NCBI GenBank assembly: GCA_036925085.1
Contig: JAUPFP010000026.1
Span: forward strand, 3,379,058-3,443,057
DNA: 64,000 nucleotides
Source: Brachycybe producta
Taxonomy: Eukaryota; Arthropoda; Diplopoda; Playtdesmida; Andrognathidae
Direction: 5' to 3'
Under the pieces are notes generated by a model. The model did no database searches and was not told the DNA's origin. It saw only the letters and a list, made by a program, of their open reading frames with translations. Made by a program: the position numbers and the translations under genes. Below are positions 26,401 through 32,631 of the stretch, in pieces; position 1 is the first letter of the stretch; the number at the start of each line of letters is the position of its first letter.

Positions 26401-27193
26401 GTTTTTTTTTTAAGGAAATAAGTGGAATAATGTAAATTTGTGCAAATTGGCAAGAATTTTGCAATTTAAGCGTTTTGTGTAGGGATGGGATATTCGAATC
26501 CTCGAATCTTGAAAAATATTTGAGACATGAAAACTCTTCGCTCTTTTTTCGTCTTTCGAATGTTTCGAATTCTAACTTTTAAAGGATTCGTCCCACCTCT
26601 AGTTTTGTGCATTTTATGCAAACTTTTTGTATTTACTGATGATGTGAATCAATTTAGTTTATATTTAATGATGATCTGAGGTAAAGGTGAGAAGTCACCT
26701 AGGATCTTCGTGTTTATATCTGTTGAAGACTTTCAATAACGCGTGTTACACAAGTAGATGTCATATTTGTGTTCATTTTTAATATTCGTTTCCAACATTG
26801 TTTCTTTTTTGTTGTTGCTCGAAGGAACCAATCGGACGCATTGATTTGTGTGAATGCGTGACATCCGAAGTGAGTCTCGTTCCGAGGGATATCTGTGCCA
26901 GACCTCACACCCTGATGCTACTTGTTGTTCGTCCTCCGTCAGAGGACGATACAAACACCTTGGTGTCACAGAGCTATAACACGTACACGTCAACAAAGTA
27001 AAAGCTTTATATTTCCTCATAATAGAACTTTATAGAATTTCAAAATCAATGTGTATTTTTTTTTCAATTAAGAGTGCTGTTATCAGCAGATACGAAGGAA
27101 GAACGGATTGCTTGGTGCCAATATTTCAACGAAGCTTTGAAATGTCTTCGAATGTGGGACCCGCATGCTCTGCGACCAATTCCTAGTGACTAA
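8929..27193 (+). CDS. ANLN: Anillin, complete gene span (16 coding exons assembled)
   Basis: Anillin is the cytokinetic scaffold that links RhoA, actin, myosin II and septins at the contractile ring. Joining exons by splice signals gives about 1,125 residues, the family's usual size. Order: N-terminal motif [17 protein letters not shown] (1-17), a basic segment, NNWEDD (about 150), proline/serine-rich and FEIQRKLFE segments (about 250-520), an acidic run (about 523-540), [10 protein letters not shown] (about 665), the anillin homology region (Rho-binding and C2-like, about 725-990; [15 protein letters not shown]), and a PH domain (about 992-1,118; [17 protein letters not shown]). The start is the first ATG of this motif, in context cggaaATGG; the stop is TAA 27191-27193. 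Junctions close in phase except exon 3 to exon 4, where a small exon may be missing. Introns carry many miniature transposons. Identity is certain; a few exon edges are not. Confidence 0.95.
9305..9428 (+). CDS. ANLN: Anillin coding exon 2
   Basis: Acceptor ttaatttcag. It encodes [19 protein letters not shown] and a basic PRKRRS segment, the hallmark anillin N-terminus. The 3' end given (A|gtaaac) joins exon 3 in phase 1. A second donor at 9477 (gtgatt) gives the same phase and keeps 16 more residues ([16 protein letters not shown]), which look coding. The exon may therefore run to 9476, or both forms may exist. Confidence 0.8.
9628..9748 (+). CDS. ANLN: Anillin coding exon 3
   Basis: Only one frame is open. 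It encodes [19 protein letters not shown] and continues to EDVQR before a good donor (CG|gtaaat). The exon ends with two bases of a codon, but the next recognised exon does not start with the one base needed. An intermediate exon or another donor, such as A|gtgact inside the exon, must exist. Confidence 0.7.
9948..10190. mobile_element. Truncated TTAA foldback element
   Basis: It starts TTAAGAGGCTACATCACAAAA as at 3056 and follows that element for about 240 bases, then stops. The second arm is missing. Confidence 0.65.
10322..11170. mobile_element. AGCCTCG-type palindromic element with 3 bp TSD (copy 1)
   Basis: Ends are AGCCTCGTTTTCATGGCGATAG and its mirror ...AAAACGGGGCT. It is flanked by TTA at 10319-10321 and 11171-11173, and the host arm reads through as GTGTTAGAA once removed. 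The body repeats GATAG/CTATC motifs on both strands. A 3 bp TTA/TAA TSD is usual for PIF/Harbinger elements; that assignment is inference. Other copies: 18826, 27647, 35691, 42679. Confidence 0.8.
10790..10994. mobile_element. ACAGGCA palindromic element with exact 9 bp TSD
   Basis: A 205 bp non-coding palindrome, ends ACAGGC and GCCTGT, flanked by CTTCTTACT on both sides (10781-10789, 10995-11003). Inner blocks CCGCCCTTTTTATG and CTTCTAATTGG appear on both arms. It is nested inside the AGCCTCG element. The same insertion occurs at 42841-43045. Confidence 0.88.
11662..11822. repeat. Degenerate GTGCGCATTTTT tandem
   Basis: Variants of a 20-25 base unit built on GTGCGC plus a T run recur about seven times. 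It is low-complexity and without coding sense. Confidence 0.45.
12335..12430. repeat. AT-rich hairpin
   Basis: AATTTAAAAAAAAAAGGTCGGATTTTT on one side faces AAAAATCCGACTTTTTTTTTAAAAAAAATT on the other. It is probably a decayed foldback element in anillin intron 3. Confidence 0.5.
12594..12983 (+). CDS. ANLN: Anillin coding exon 4
   Basis: It encodes a basic run, then [15 protein letters not shown], matching the WEDD motif of anillins, followed by serine- and proline-rich sequence with a PPPPPPP run. Upstream stops allow a start only at 12589 (after gatag, phase 1) or 12594 (after gttaag, phase 0). Neither fits exon 3's phase 2 end. The donor AAG|gtagga is in phase 0. Confidence 0.85.
13063..13155 (+). 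CDS. ANLN: Anillin coding exon 5
   Basis: A 31-codon exon between acceptor tttatag and donor TTG|gtaagt, phase 0 at both ends. It is rich in Ser, Lys and Gln and ends [13 protein letters not shown]. This falls in the poorly conserved actin/myosin-binding half; the call rests on splice signals and frame continuity. Confidence 0.8.
13289..13983. mobile_element. Long inverted-repeat element in anillin intron 5
   Basis: The left end GGCTAGTACACTTCTTGATGC, with TTTGTTGCG just inside, mirrors the right end CGCAACAAAGAATCC-AGGTGTGTACTAGGC. Inside, CAGCAATGTTGAAAT and GAATCGCGTCAG blocks recur in both orientations. Non-coding. Confidence 0.6.
15225..15517. mobile_element. Half of a TTAA foldback element
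   Basis: Its right part matches the right arm of the element at 3056 (GGGTCTATGGGCTCAATA, GATGTAGCCTCTTA). The left arm is missing and the terminal TTAA has become TTAT. Confidence 0.65.
15634..15803. repeat. Direct repeat pair, about 110 bp period
   Basis: GTCTGTTGGGCCCTCCTGAG followed by TTCATTTCAGTG-TTTTCAGGGC-TCTAGAAG appears twice, near 15638 and 15749. A diverged copy is inside the element at 25279-25828, so this is a dispersed repeat, not a local accident. Confidence 0.6.
15804..16590. mobile_element. hAT-like CAGGG...CACCCTG element
   Basis: Left end CAGGGCCGTAGTGATTTAAA, right end TTTAAAAAAAATCAGTCACCCTG: a short terminal repeat of hAT style. Both ends contain mirrored GATTTAAATCAAAT blocks. 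A C tract near 15958-15979 and a second element (16044-16306) lie inside. No clear TSD. Confidence 0.55.
16044..16306. mobile_element. Inverted-repeat element inside the hAT-like element
   Basis: TTAAGAGCCTCAGAGGTAAA and CTGTGTTAAGTCAC on the left mirror GTGACAACCCAGTTTACCTC and TTGAGGCACTAA on the right. Confidence 0.6.
17767..17793 (+). promoter_or_regulatory. ANLN: 27-T polypyrimidine tract at the exon 6 splice site
   Basis: An uninterrupted run of about 27 T lies directly before the acceptor tag of anillin's largest exon. It serves as the polypyrimidine tract; such a run is expected to vary in length. Confidence 0.7.
17796..18615 (+). CDS. ANLN: Anillin coding exon 6 (largest exon)
   Basis: It encodes 273 residues. 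Anillin-like landmarks are [47 protein letters not shown] and a Lys/Arg/Glu-rich helix ending in [11 protein letters not shown], resembling the repeated LF/RFD-type linear motifs of the actin/myosin-binding half. The acceptor follows a long T tract; the donor is T|gtaagt, phase 1. Confidence 0.92.
18826..19220. mobile_element. AGCCTCG-type element, right end decayed (copy 2)
   Basis: It starts CGCCTCGTTTTCACGGTGATAG after TTA and follows the element at 10322, including an uninterrupted AACAACTATTACTATTGCGA, where copies 1 and 5 carry an insertion. The right terminus is degraded. Confidence 0.7.
19304..19659 (+). CDS. ANLN: Anillin coding exon 7, acidic segment
   Basis: It begins [20 protein letters not shown], followed by acidic Ser/Glu-rich sequence. 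Two acceptors are in phase: 19298 (after tgtag) and 19304 (after tttcag), differing by two residues. The donor is GAG|gtacaa, phase 0. Human anillin has a comparable acidic stretch before its homology region. Confidence 0.85.
20057..20165. repeat. TTAGTTAACTAAA palindrome cluster
   Basis: Short self-complementary TTAGTTAACTAAA and TTAGTTAGCTAA blocks repeat in anillin intron 7. It is a low-complexity AT repeat. Confidence 0.4.
20394..20427. repeat. (TAA)n microsatellite
   Basis: About 11 TAA units in a row in anillin intron 7. Confidence 0.85.
20624..20872 (+). CDS. ANLN: Anillin coding exon 8
   Basis: It encodes [20 protein letters not shown] and the conserved VRKEDV block that precedes the anillin homology region in animal anillins, then a Ser/Pro-rich linker. 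Acceptor tttctag, donor AAA|gtatag, phase 0 at both ends. Confidence 0.92.
20938..21073 (+). CDS. ANLN: Anillin coding exon 9, start of homology region
   Basis: It encodes [20 protein letters not shown] and EGERLLLIS, matching the first helices of the Rho-binding part of the anillin homology region (human has YQASQALN and AERLLLIA). The donor is T|gtaata, phase 1. Confidence 0.95.
21130..21300 (+). CDS. ANLN: Anillin coding exon 10
   Basis: It encodes [20 protein letters not shown] and [19 protein letters not shown], the second helix and first strand of the homology region (human GSVTLSEIRLPLKADF). Acceptor atcatag, donor G|gttagt, phase 1. Confidence 0.95.
21391..21785. mobile_element. hAT-like TAAGGCTGTACC element (copy 1)
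   Basis: Ends TAAGGCTGTACCGAGCCGAT and GGTACAGCCTTA. It is flanked by CCGTTTAC and CCATTTAC (8 bp, one mismatch). A second copy with an exact 8 bp TSD is at 60928-61399, in the other gene. Confidence 0.78.
21899..22312. mobile_element. Inverted-repeat element in anillin intron 10
   Basis: CAGACGTCAGCTAGACAATC-GGTGACGG on the left mirrors GCCACCGATTGTCTGTCG on the right. Non-coding; the ends are approximate. Confidence 0.45.
22324..22684. mobile_element. TAGAGGTGGGACGAATC hAT-like element (full copy)
   Basis: Left end TAGAGGTGGGACGAATC, right end GGGATTCGAATGGCACATCCCTA. It is flanked by GTTTTTTC-like sequence on both sides. Family members: 23790, 26480, 32390, 37825 and 48716. Confidence 0.68.
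22908..23134 (+). CDS. ANLN: Anillin coding exon 11
   Basis: It encodes [32 protein letters not shown] and [12 protein letters not shown], strands of the C2-like part (human FTLQDVSNDFEINIEVYSL). Acceptor ttttttcag, donor AAG|gtattt, phase 0. The preceding 1.6 kb intron carries three transposon-like elements. Confidence 0.95.
23201..23383 (+). CDS. ANLN: Anillin coding exon 12
   Basis: It encodes [27 protein letters not shown] and QRKQWTLEK, matching human TPKRL, VMASPGGLSAVRTSNF and NTKFVLDK. Acceptor tttacag, donor AAG|gtggga, phase 0. Confidence 0.95.
23790..24116. mobile_element. Partial copy of the TAGAGGTGGGA element
   Basis: It matches 22324 from the AATAATA-TTAAATTATTAATAA segment to the right end (GGGGATTCGTATGCCCC). 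The left terminus is lost. It lies in anillin intron 12. Confidence 0.6.
24449..24535 (+). CDS. ANLN: Anillin coding exon 13
   Basis: A 29-codon exon encoding [17 protein letters not shown] and DEQGFL, which matches human VPFLSSLEGHIYLKIKC and ERGFL at the end of the homology region. It is too short to stand out as an open frame. Acceptor ataaaag, donor TTG|gtatta. Confidence 0.93.
24628..24735 (+). CDS. ANLN: Anillin coding exon 14, PH domain start
   Basis: It encodes [16 protein letters not shown] and [13 protein letters not shown]. The match to the anillin PH domain (human [16 protein letters not shown]) is nearly exact. This domain binds phosphoinositides and septins. Acceptor aatttag, donor AAG|gtatgc, phase 0. 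Confidence 0.97.
25279..25828. mobile_element. Second copy of the GGTAGAAATCTGA element
   Basis: Ends GGTAGAAATCTGAGCAGCC and GGGCTGCTTAGATTTCTGC mirror each other. Both arms carry CTGCAG and GGCAGCATCCT blocks. A long G run (about 25556-25578) and the GGGCCCTCCTGAG repeat lie inside. It sits in anillin intron 14. Confidence 0.65.
26480..26601. mobile_element. Short TAGGGATGGGA element with exact 8 bp TSD
   Basis: A 122 bp element: ends TAGGGATGGGATATTCGAATCC and GGATTCGTCCCACCTCTA, flanked by GTTTTGTG on both sides (26472-26479, 26602-26609). It is an internally deleted member of the 22324 family and fixes that family's TSD at 8 bp (hAT-like). Confidence 0.82.
26825..26997 (+). CDS. ANLN: Anillin coding exon 15, PH domain middle
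   Basis: It encodes [20 protein letters not shown] and [14 protein letters not shown], aligning with human NPIGRINLANCTSRQIEP and RPQREDDRETLVSQ. Acceptor ctcgaag, donor AA|gtaaaa, phase 2. Confidence 0.96.
27073..27193 (+). CDS. ANLN: Anillin coding exon 16 with stop codon
   Basis: It encodes [20 protein letters not shown] and [13 protein letters not shown], then TAA. Human anillin ends similarly ([17 protein letters not shown] and LWQPDACYKPIGKP). The acceptor aattaag leaves one base, A, that completes the split Lys codon. Confidence 0.96.
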
Positions 27194-27305
27194 CGTGACA
27201 CTTTGAACAACGTCACTTTACGTTTGTATCGTTTATTTGTTATGCAATTTACTTAAAATTTCAGGTTTTTCTTTTTAGCTTTTTCTACTTAACGAAACTT
27301 TGCCA

Positions 27306-27400
27306 ATTAAATAATATCAATTTTATATCTTAGTGTAATTTGTAATTTTTATGTATTCGCTTTATAGTTTCGGTTCAATTAAAGCGATCTATAAATTAAA
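27306..27400 (+). promoter_or_regulatory. Candidate polyadenylation signals of anillin
   Basis: Three ATTAAA hexamers, the common variant signal, lie at 27306, 27378 and 27395, about 110-200 bases after the stop. I cannot tell which is used. Confidence 0.35.
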
Positions 27401-27646
27401 ACGTATGGATCGGATCGGAACTTAGTTCATTTCGGGCATTCTGATACGTTATTTGTCGAAAGTGTCAGACGGGTTTGAGCAACGAAGCCGTTTTGTTACG
27501 TCATCCTTTTATTCAATATCTTTATTTCCTCATGAAATTTACCACATGTAATTCAGTGTTTCCAGTAGTATTTCGGTGTTTAGTTATTACAATTTAAACC
27601 CAAATACCCACGTTATCTTAAGAAGCAATGACACTTCATTGTCTTA

Positions 27647-28265
27647 AGCCTGGTTTTCATGGCGGTAGTTCTTTCGTGAGAGTAGCTGTCATGAAAGTTG
27701 CGATAGTTCACTCTCATGATAGCAACTGTCTGCATGTGTTGAAGTAAACGTGATAGTTCTGACAGGCATTTAGGAATCGGGGAGAACTACAGTTGGCTCC
27801 GCCCTTGTTATGACGACTGGCAACTTCTAATTGGTTTGTTGCGTGGTTTGACGTTGAAAAGGGCGGAGCATGTGACGGCAGACTGCATAACCAACCAATT
27901 AGAAGTTGCGTTCGTCATAACAAGGGCGGCGCCAACTGAAGTTCTCCCCTATTTCTAAATGCCTGTGATAGTTCTGCCATGACAGTGTGACGTTATTCAC
28001 AGATATCATTGAGTCAACAACAGTGTTGCCTCTCCCTCCAGAAGTCAAATGTCCCTACAAAGTGAATTTTTCCCTACATGTGGTCACTCAACAACTGTTA
28101 TAGTTACTATGACTGTTGCAATAGTACTATTAACTATCTAGTCAAACGAGATAGTTGTGATAGTGCTATCGCAACGTGCTATAGTGACTATCATGTGTGT
28201 TCTTCACGATGAATAGTTCCCGCGATAGTTGCTATCATGACAGCAACTATCGTGAAAACGAGGCT
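27647..28265. mobile_element. AGCCTCG-type element with TTA TSD (copy 3)
   Basis: Ends AGCCTGGTTTTCATGGCGGTAG and TCGTGAAAACGAGGCT, flanked by TTA at 27644-27646 and 28266-28268. An ACAGGCA element is nested at 27762-27966, at a different point from copy 1. It lies about 450 bases after the anillin stop. Confidence 0.8.
27762..27966. mobile_element. ACAGGCA element with 10 bp TSD
   Basis: 205 bp, flanked by GATAGTTCTG at 27752-27761 and 27967-27976. Same palindromic body as 10790. Confidence 0.85.
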
Positions 28266-28299
28266 TTATAATGTGAAACATATGTCAAGTTTGGCATGT

Positions 28300-29160
28300 C
28301 ATCTCTAGGCTAAACTATTCTGTATAAGAGTAGAAATAAATGATCTAAGAAATAATATCGGTAATGGACTTTGATTTTACCATTGCTTTCATTTGTAGAT
28401 TTTATTAGACATAGTGTCTTAAAAAAAATCCCGGAATTTCATTATTGAGTGAATAGTTGGCCTTTCAATCCTAATTACCTTAATCACCCTTCACCTTAAA
28501 ATCGTCTTTTTTCGAACCCGAGACCCCGAGTGCTACAAGCCAAAACTTTGTGAGCTTTATGGCGACCTCATGAATAATTACCAATTCATTATGCTGTTTT
28601 TCTATAACTCGTTTCTTCTGTTGATCGCGCGGTGACCGTACGGAGAAGATTCAAGCTATAGAAGTAGTCGGATGGTGATAGATTATGATCATCCTTTTGC
28701 GTAGGGGTGTACTCTGCTCAGAAGGATGGTGACCATCTCTTCTGGCCGCCATTGATGTACATCTTCCTTCTCAGCTGAAAGATGTCAATGCTCCTTCGGG
28801 AACACTATGTTTCCTTGCCTTGTGGTGTCTCCGGCTTGTCTAGAGAAGGATTAGTTTCCAGACAATAGACAACGCAGTTTCATGTTGTAAACACTTTTAT
28901 TCATTCTTGCATAGAAACTCAAACGGTACAAGAATGAATAGTTAGAATCAAAGGTGCGTCCACGGGCCCATTATATGATATGGATATGATAATCTACGTA
29001 GTTCAAAGACAGGGCAAAAGAGTGAACGAAGAACAAAGAGGATCATTGTCTTTTTATACCTTGGACCTGTGTACCCCTCAAGGTGTAACCAGGTCCAAGT
29101 GACCATGGTAATAAGAGTATCACTCCGCCACTTGAATATTAATTAGAGAAGGAGGGAGGG
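28300..29160. other. Intergenic, no gene seen
   Basis: The stretch is less AT-rich than average. Near 28513 the complement shows GGTCTCGGGTTCGAA, a half-matching polymerase III B box, possibly a SINE relic. Otherwise I see nothing I can name. Confidence 0.4.
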
Positions 29161-29224
29161 ACAAGCATGAGTTGTTTACCCCCCAGGCTATGGTTTTGGT
29201 GGGATCACAAGTTACTGGGTGTTA

Positions 29225-29262
29225 CAACTTTATCCACTGTGCTACCACGGTATAGAAAACGA
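29225..29262 (-). repeat. Fragment of a tRNA-derived SINE (A box)
   Basis: On the - strand the sequence reads GGTAGCACAGTGGATAAAG, a tRNA-like A box. No good B box follows in the expected place. Confidence 0.4.
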
Positions 29263-29460
29263 AGTGTGGCCAGCACTAACTTTTCGTTTGCCCCACTCTT
29301 TTATGAGCGTCATCGATTTCTAATAGTTTTGTTACTTAGTCTGATGTCACATGCCCCACCCTTATCAATTTCTAATTTGTTCATATTTGGTTTGATGCTC
29401 ATGAAAGGGCGGGACAAACGAGAAGTGAGTGAACTTAGTGCTGGGCACACTTACCTGTAA
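29262..29460. mobile_element. GTGTGGCCAGCAC palindromic element
   Basis: GTGTGGCCAGCACTAACTTTTC on the left mirrors AGTGCTGGGCACAC on the right. The centre has TTTTATGAGCGTCATCGATTTC as in 8326. Flanking TATAGAAAAC and GTTTTCTATA are themselves mirrored. Confidence 0.6.
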
Positions 29461-29569
29461 GTTTTCTATACTGTGACCAGTGCTACCGAGGCGTCGGCAT
29501 TGCGTGGTAGGTAATTATTATAATAGTCGCCGCCAATACATTTTTTTTAATTTTGCCGCCGGCCGATTT

Positions 29570-29740
29570 CATTTTTCTATTCTGCCATCTAGTGGCGATA
29601 AGAAAAAACAAATGAGGGTAATGCGTGATTAGTCATCGAATAGAATAGCGGTTCCGACCGCTATTCTATTCGCATTATATCACGCATTACCCTCAATTCT
29701 TTTTTCTTATGGCCACTAGATGGCAGAACCATTTTTTTTG
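29570..29740. mobile_element. GCCATCTAGTGGC foldback
   Basis: TCTGCCATCTAGTGGC and AGGGTAATGCGTGAT on the left are mirrored by ATCACGCATTACCCT and GGCCACTAGATGGCAGA. The centre is a tight hairpin (GAATAGAATAGCGGT/ACCGCTATTCTATTC). The same right-hand sequence recurs after 30656. Confidence 0.7.
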
Positions 29741-29819
29741 CTCTCTACCTGTACTTATCCAATTGGAAGAAAGGATTTCTGGTCAATAGACATCAAGGTG
29801 AATACAAATTAAAGCAGGA

Positions 29820-29905
29820 TAACGCAAACATTCATGCTCTCGTCAGGATTCGAACCCTGAACCCCCAACACCGCAATCGAAGATCTTCCCAACTGTGCTA
29901 CCGAG
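29820..29905 (-). repeat. tRNA-derived SINE head
   Basis: On the - strand it has a perfect polymerase III A box (TAGCACAGTTGG, 29889-29900) and B box (GGTTCGAATCC, 29847-29857) at tRNA spacing, with a T-arm-like CAGGGTTCGAATCCTG. The acceptor stem does not pair, so it is a SINE and not a working tRNA gene. Confidence 0.7.
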
Positions 29906-30032
29906 GCGTCGGCCGCAAGGTAGGTAATTATTATAATAGTCGTCGCCAATGATATTTTTTTTTAATTTTGCCGCCGCCGATTTCATTTTTTCTTTCGGCT
30001 CCCGCCTCTATTCTACTCGATGACTCAATCAC

Positions 30033-30226
30033 ACAGGCATCTCTGCCCAGCAGTAAAATTTTGTTGTCTCCGCCCTTTTATGAGCGTCAGACCAAATATC
30101 AACCAATTAGAAATTGAAAAGGCCAGGGTATGTGACGTCAGACCAATTAACAAACCAATTAGAAATTGATGACGCTCATAAAAAGGCGGGGCTAACAAAG
30201 TTTTACTGCTGGGCTGAGATGCCTGT
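30033..30226. mobile_element. ACAGGCATCTC palindromic element
   Basis: Ends ACAGGCATCTCTGCCCAGCAG and CTGCTGGGCTGAGATGCCTGT mirror each other. The body has the TTTTATGAGCGTCA block. The next element starts 8 bases later. Confidence 0.72.
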
Positions 30227-30233
30227 CTCATTA

Positions 30234-30431
30234 ACAGGCAGGTAAAGACAGGAACACGCAGCCGTTTGCTCCACCTCTTTTATGAGGACTGGCAACTTCT
30301 AGTTGGTTTGTTATGTGATCTGACGTTACATGCTTACACGCCCTTTTTAATTTCCAATTGTTTGATATTTGGTCCGACGCTCATAAAAGGGTGGAGCAAA
30401 CGTCTGCGTGTTCCTGTCTTTACATGCCTGT
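30234..30431. mobile_element. ACAGGCAGGTAAAGACAGG element with 9 bp TSD
   Basis: Ends ACAGGCAGGTAAAGACAGGA and CTTTACATGCCTGT, flanked by GTCTCATTA and GTCTCATCA (one mismatch). Its left TSD overlaps the last two bases of the preceding element, so it landed on that element's edge. Confidence 0.75.
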
Positions 30432-30449
30432 GTCTCATCACGCATTACC

Positions 30450-30655
30450 ACAGGCAATTAGAAAACGGGGTAAACAGACGTTGGCTCCGCTCTTTTTATG
30501 ACGAACGGCAACTTCTAATTGGTTTGTTGTGTGGTTCGAGGTTGAAAAGGGCGGAGCATGTGACGTTACACTACATAACCAACCAATTAGAAGTTGCGTT
30601 CGTCATAAAAAAGGCGGAGCCAACTGTCTGTTTATCCTGTTTTCTAATTGCCTGT
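30450..30655. mobile_element. ACAGGCAATTAG element
   Basis: 206 bp, ends ACAGGCAATTAGAAA and TTTCTAATTGCCTGT. It splits a GCCATCTAGTGGC-type sequence (CACGCATTACC on the left; GGCCACTAGATGGCAGAACC follows on the right). The flanking TSD is imperfect. Confidence 0.75.
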
Positions 30656-30719
30656 CGCGTTGTTTTTCATTACGGCCACTAGATGGCAGAACCTTATTTG
30701 CTCCTCTCTCTCTGTACAT

Positions 30720-31640
30720 ATCCAATTGGAAGAAAGGATTTCTGGTCAGGTGGATAACTTTTTGTTTCCGTTTCGTCCATTGTTTGTTTCGTTGTTTGTT
30801 GGGCGATTCTTGTTTTTGAAGTCAATCTTGTTCTTAGTTTTGATTTTTTTTTGTTTGGGGATTCTGTACGAAAATAACGGTAAGAACGTGTTTATGTATT
30901 TCTTTTTTGTTCTTAAGATTCGTTTGTGTTTATTGTAAATAGGATAATTATTTCGTCTTTGTGGTTAGGTTTTGATTAAGAAAAAGGTGAGTCAGTCAGT
31001 CAGTCAAGTGAGCCACCAGTACCTCCTCAATGGGCTTGTTTGTATGAATCCTCTCTGCGTTTGGGGCGTGGTGCGGATACTTAGATTTTTATTATTTTCA
31101 GCTCTGATTTTTATGTTGTTCCTATGATTTTTCGGTTTGACTTGGACCATTTCTAGTCTCTTTCACCTGATTTCATAGAGAAATCTCTGCATTAGGATCC
31201 CATTCTTACCAAAACAATAGTTGTGCTAACGTTTTCGGGGGTCGTTTTGTGTACAACGAGCGTATTGACTCATTCCAGTCGAGATAAAAGGGTGTGTTCT
31301 GTTTTTTTGAGAGGCTCTCTTTATGGATACGCATGCTTTGAATTCCTGTTGCCCTATGTCGCCTTGGAATCGCAACAACAACAAACAAACAAACGCCGTA
31401 AAAACGATTTTACAACGTGTGATTTTCGGCGACGTTTTCTCATTCTTTCGTTCACGATAAATGATTTTAGGATGGCGGTTTTATAACCGGTGCAAAACAA
31501 AATATTCTTATCACAATATGATATAATTTAAAATAAATTTTGTTTTTATTTATCTGACAAATTATTAATTAACTTATTAAATAACTATACAAACATAATT
31601 CCTATTATTCAAAATTATTGTGTCAATTAGTTATTTGGAA
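30720..31640. other. Longest apparently non-repetitive part of the intergenic stretch
   Basis: It has T-rich sequence with donor-like ACG|gtaagaac (30880) and AAAG|gtgagt (30986), a short GTCAGTCA run, and no repeat family. It could hold a 5' exon of Mcr, but no evidence beyond the donors supports that. Confidence 0.25.
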
Positions 31641-31647
31641 ATTCAGA

Positions 31648-31847
31648 AATTAAAAAAGACCATTACCTCCAGATCATTACCTCAAAATATATTCTCAAGA
31701 CTTATCCAACGATTGCCAAAATAATTTTTAAAATCTATAATAATTTAATAATAATTAAAAAAAAATCATAAGTCAATTGACTTCTTAGAAATGGACTTTA
31801 TCAGATAGATGCGCCACCCAACAACAGACATTGGCAGTAAAAAAAAA
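31648..31847. mobile_element. Truncated TTAA...ACCATTACCTCC element
   Basis: It begins TTAAAAAAGACCATTACCTC and follows the left half of the element at 48860. The right half is lost. Confidence 0.55.
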
Positions 31848-31859
31848 CTAGAGGTGGGA

Positions 31860-32380
31860 CCCTGCGTCCCACGTCTAAAATGGGATGAACATCATGGGTA
31901 ATCCTAAAACCGGAAACAGAATGCATATAGAAATGGTTGAACCACGTGATGAACACTATTAACATAAGGGCAGAACACAAATCAACAGGCAATTAGAAAT
32001 CGGGACGAGCAGAAGTTTGCTCCGCCCTTTTTATGACGAACGGCAACTTCTAATTGATTTGGTGTGTGGTTCGACGTTGAAAAGGGCGGAGCATGTGACG
32101 TCAGACTACATAACCAACCAATTAGAAGCTGCATGGGGTCATAAAACGGGCGGAGCCAACTTTTACTCTTCCCGATTTCTAATTGCCTGTCACAAATCAT
32201 GTTTTAAATCGAATCGGATTTTTATGCTCCGAGGGGGGGAGGGGGGGGCCAGACCCCGTGACTCAATTAAACGTGTAACCCCGCCTAATAGCCGATTTTT
32301 AAGTTTGAGTTAATCCAATTCTATAAGTATTCAGTTTTGGGTTTTAGAGTTACCCCAAATATTCGTCCATTCATCGGTTC
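31860..32380. mobile_element. Palindromic element interrupted by an ACAGGCA copy
   Basis: Left GGATGAACATCATGGG-TAATCC and AACAGAATGCATATAG are mirrored on the right by ATTCTATAAGTATTCAG and GAGTTACCCCAAATATTCGTC. It resembles the inner part of the element at 35635. The ACAGGCA element at 31985 splits it. Confidence 0.5.
31985..32190. mobile_element. ACAGGCA element with exact 9 bp TSD
   Basis: 206 bp, flanked by CACAAATCA at 31976-31984 and 32191-32199. Standard palindromic body with two GGGCGGAGC blocks. Confidence 0.88.
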
Positions 32381-32631
32381 ATCCTTTTAATCCATCCGTC
32401 TCGAATTTGAATCCTAAAAGGTTCGCAAATCGCTCGAATCCATCTTATAAGAATCCCATATTATTTATTAGGAATTAAATAATTATTAATAATGAAAACA
32501 CAGTGTGGCTTCGCCACAAGGTGATCCGGATACCCCCGAAATAGCAACAATCGCCGTTTTTTTTGTTACCGAACGCTTCTGTTGGATGTCAATGGAGTTA
32601 AAACTAATTTTACCAAAGTTTTTAAGAGGCT

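Noticed and set aside
29820..29905. Functional tRNA gene
   Set aside because: A and B boxes are good but the acceptor stem does not pair; it fits a SINE head.
30266..30938. Open frames of about 90-140 codons over the ACAGGCA elements (also at 10746, 32017, 42849, 46727)
   Set aside because: They are readings through non-coding palindromes; the same peptides recur only because the element is repeated, and frames break between copies.
31223..31486. 87-codon frame in the intergenic stretch
   Set aside because: No recognisable motif, weak composition and no splice context; it cannot be supported as a gene.
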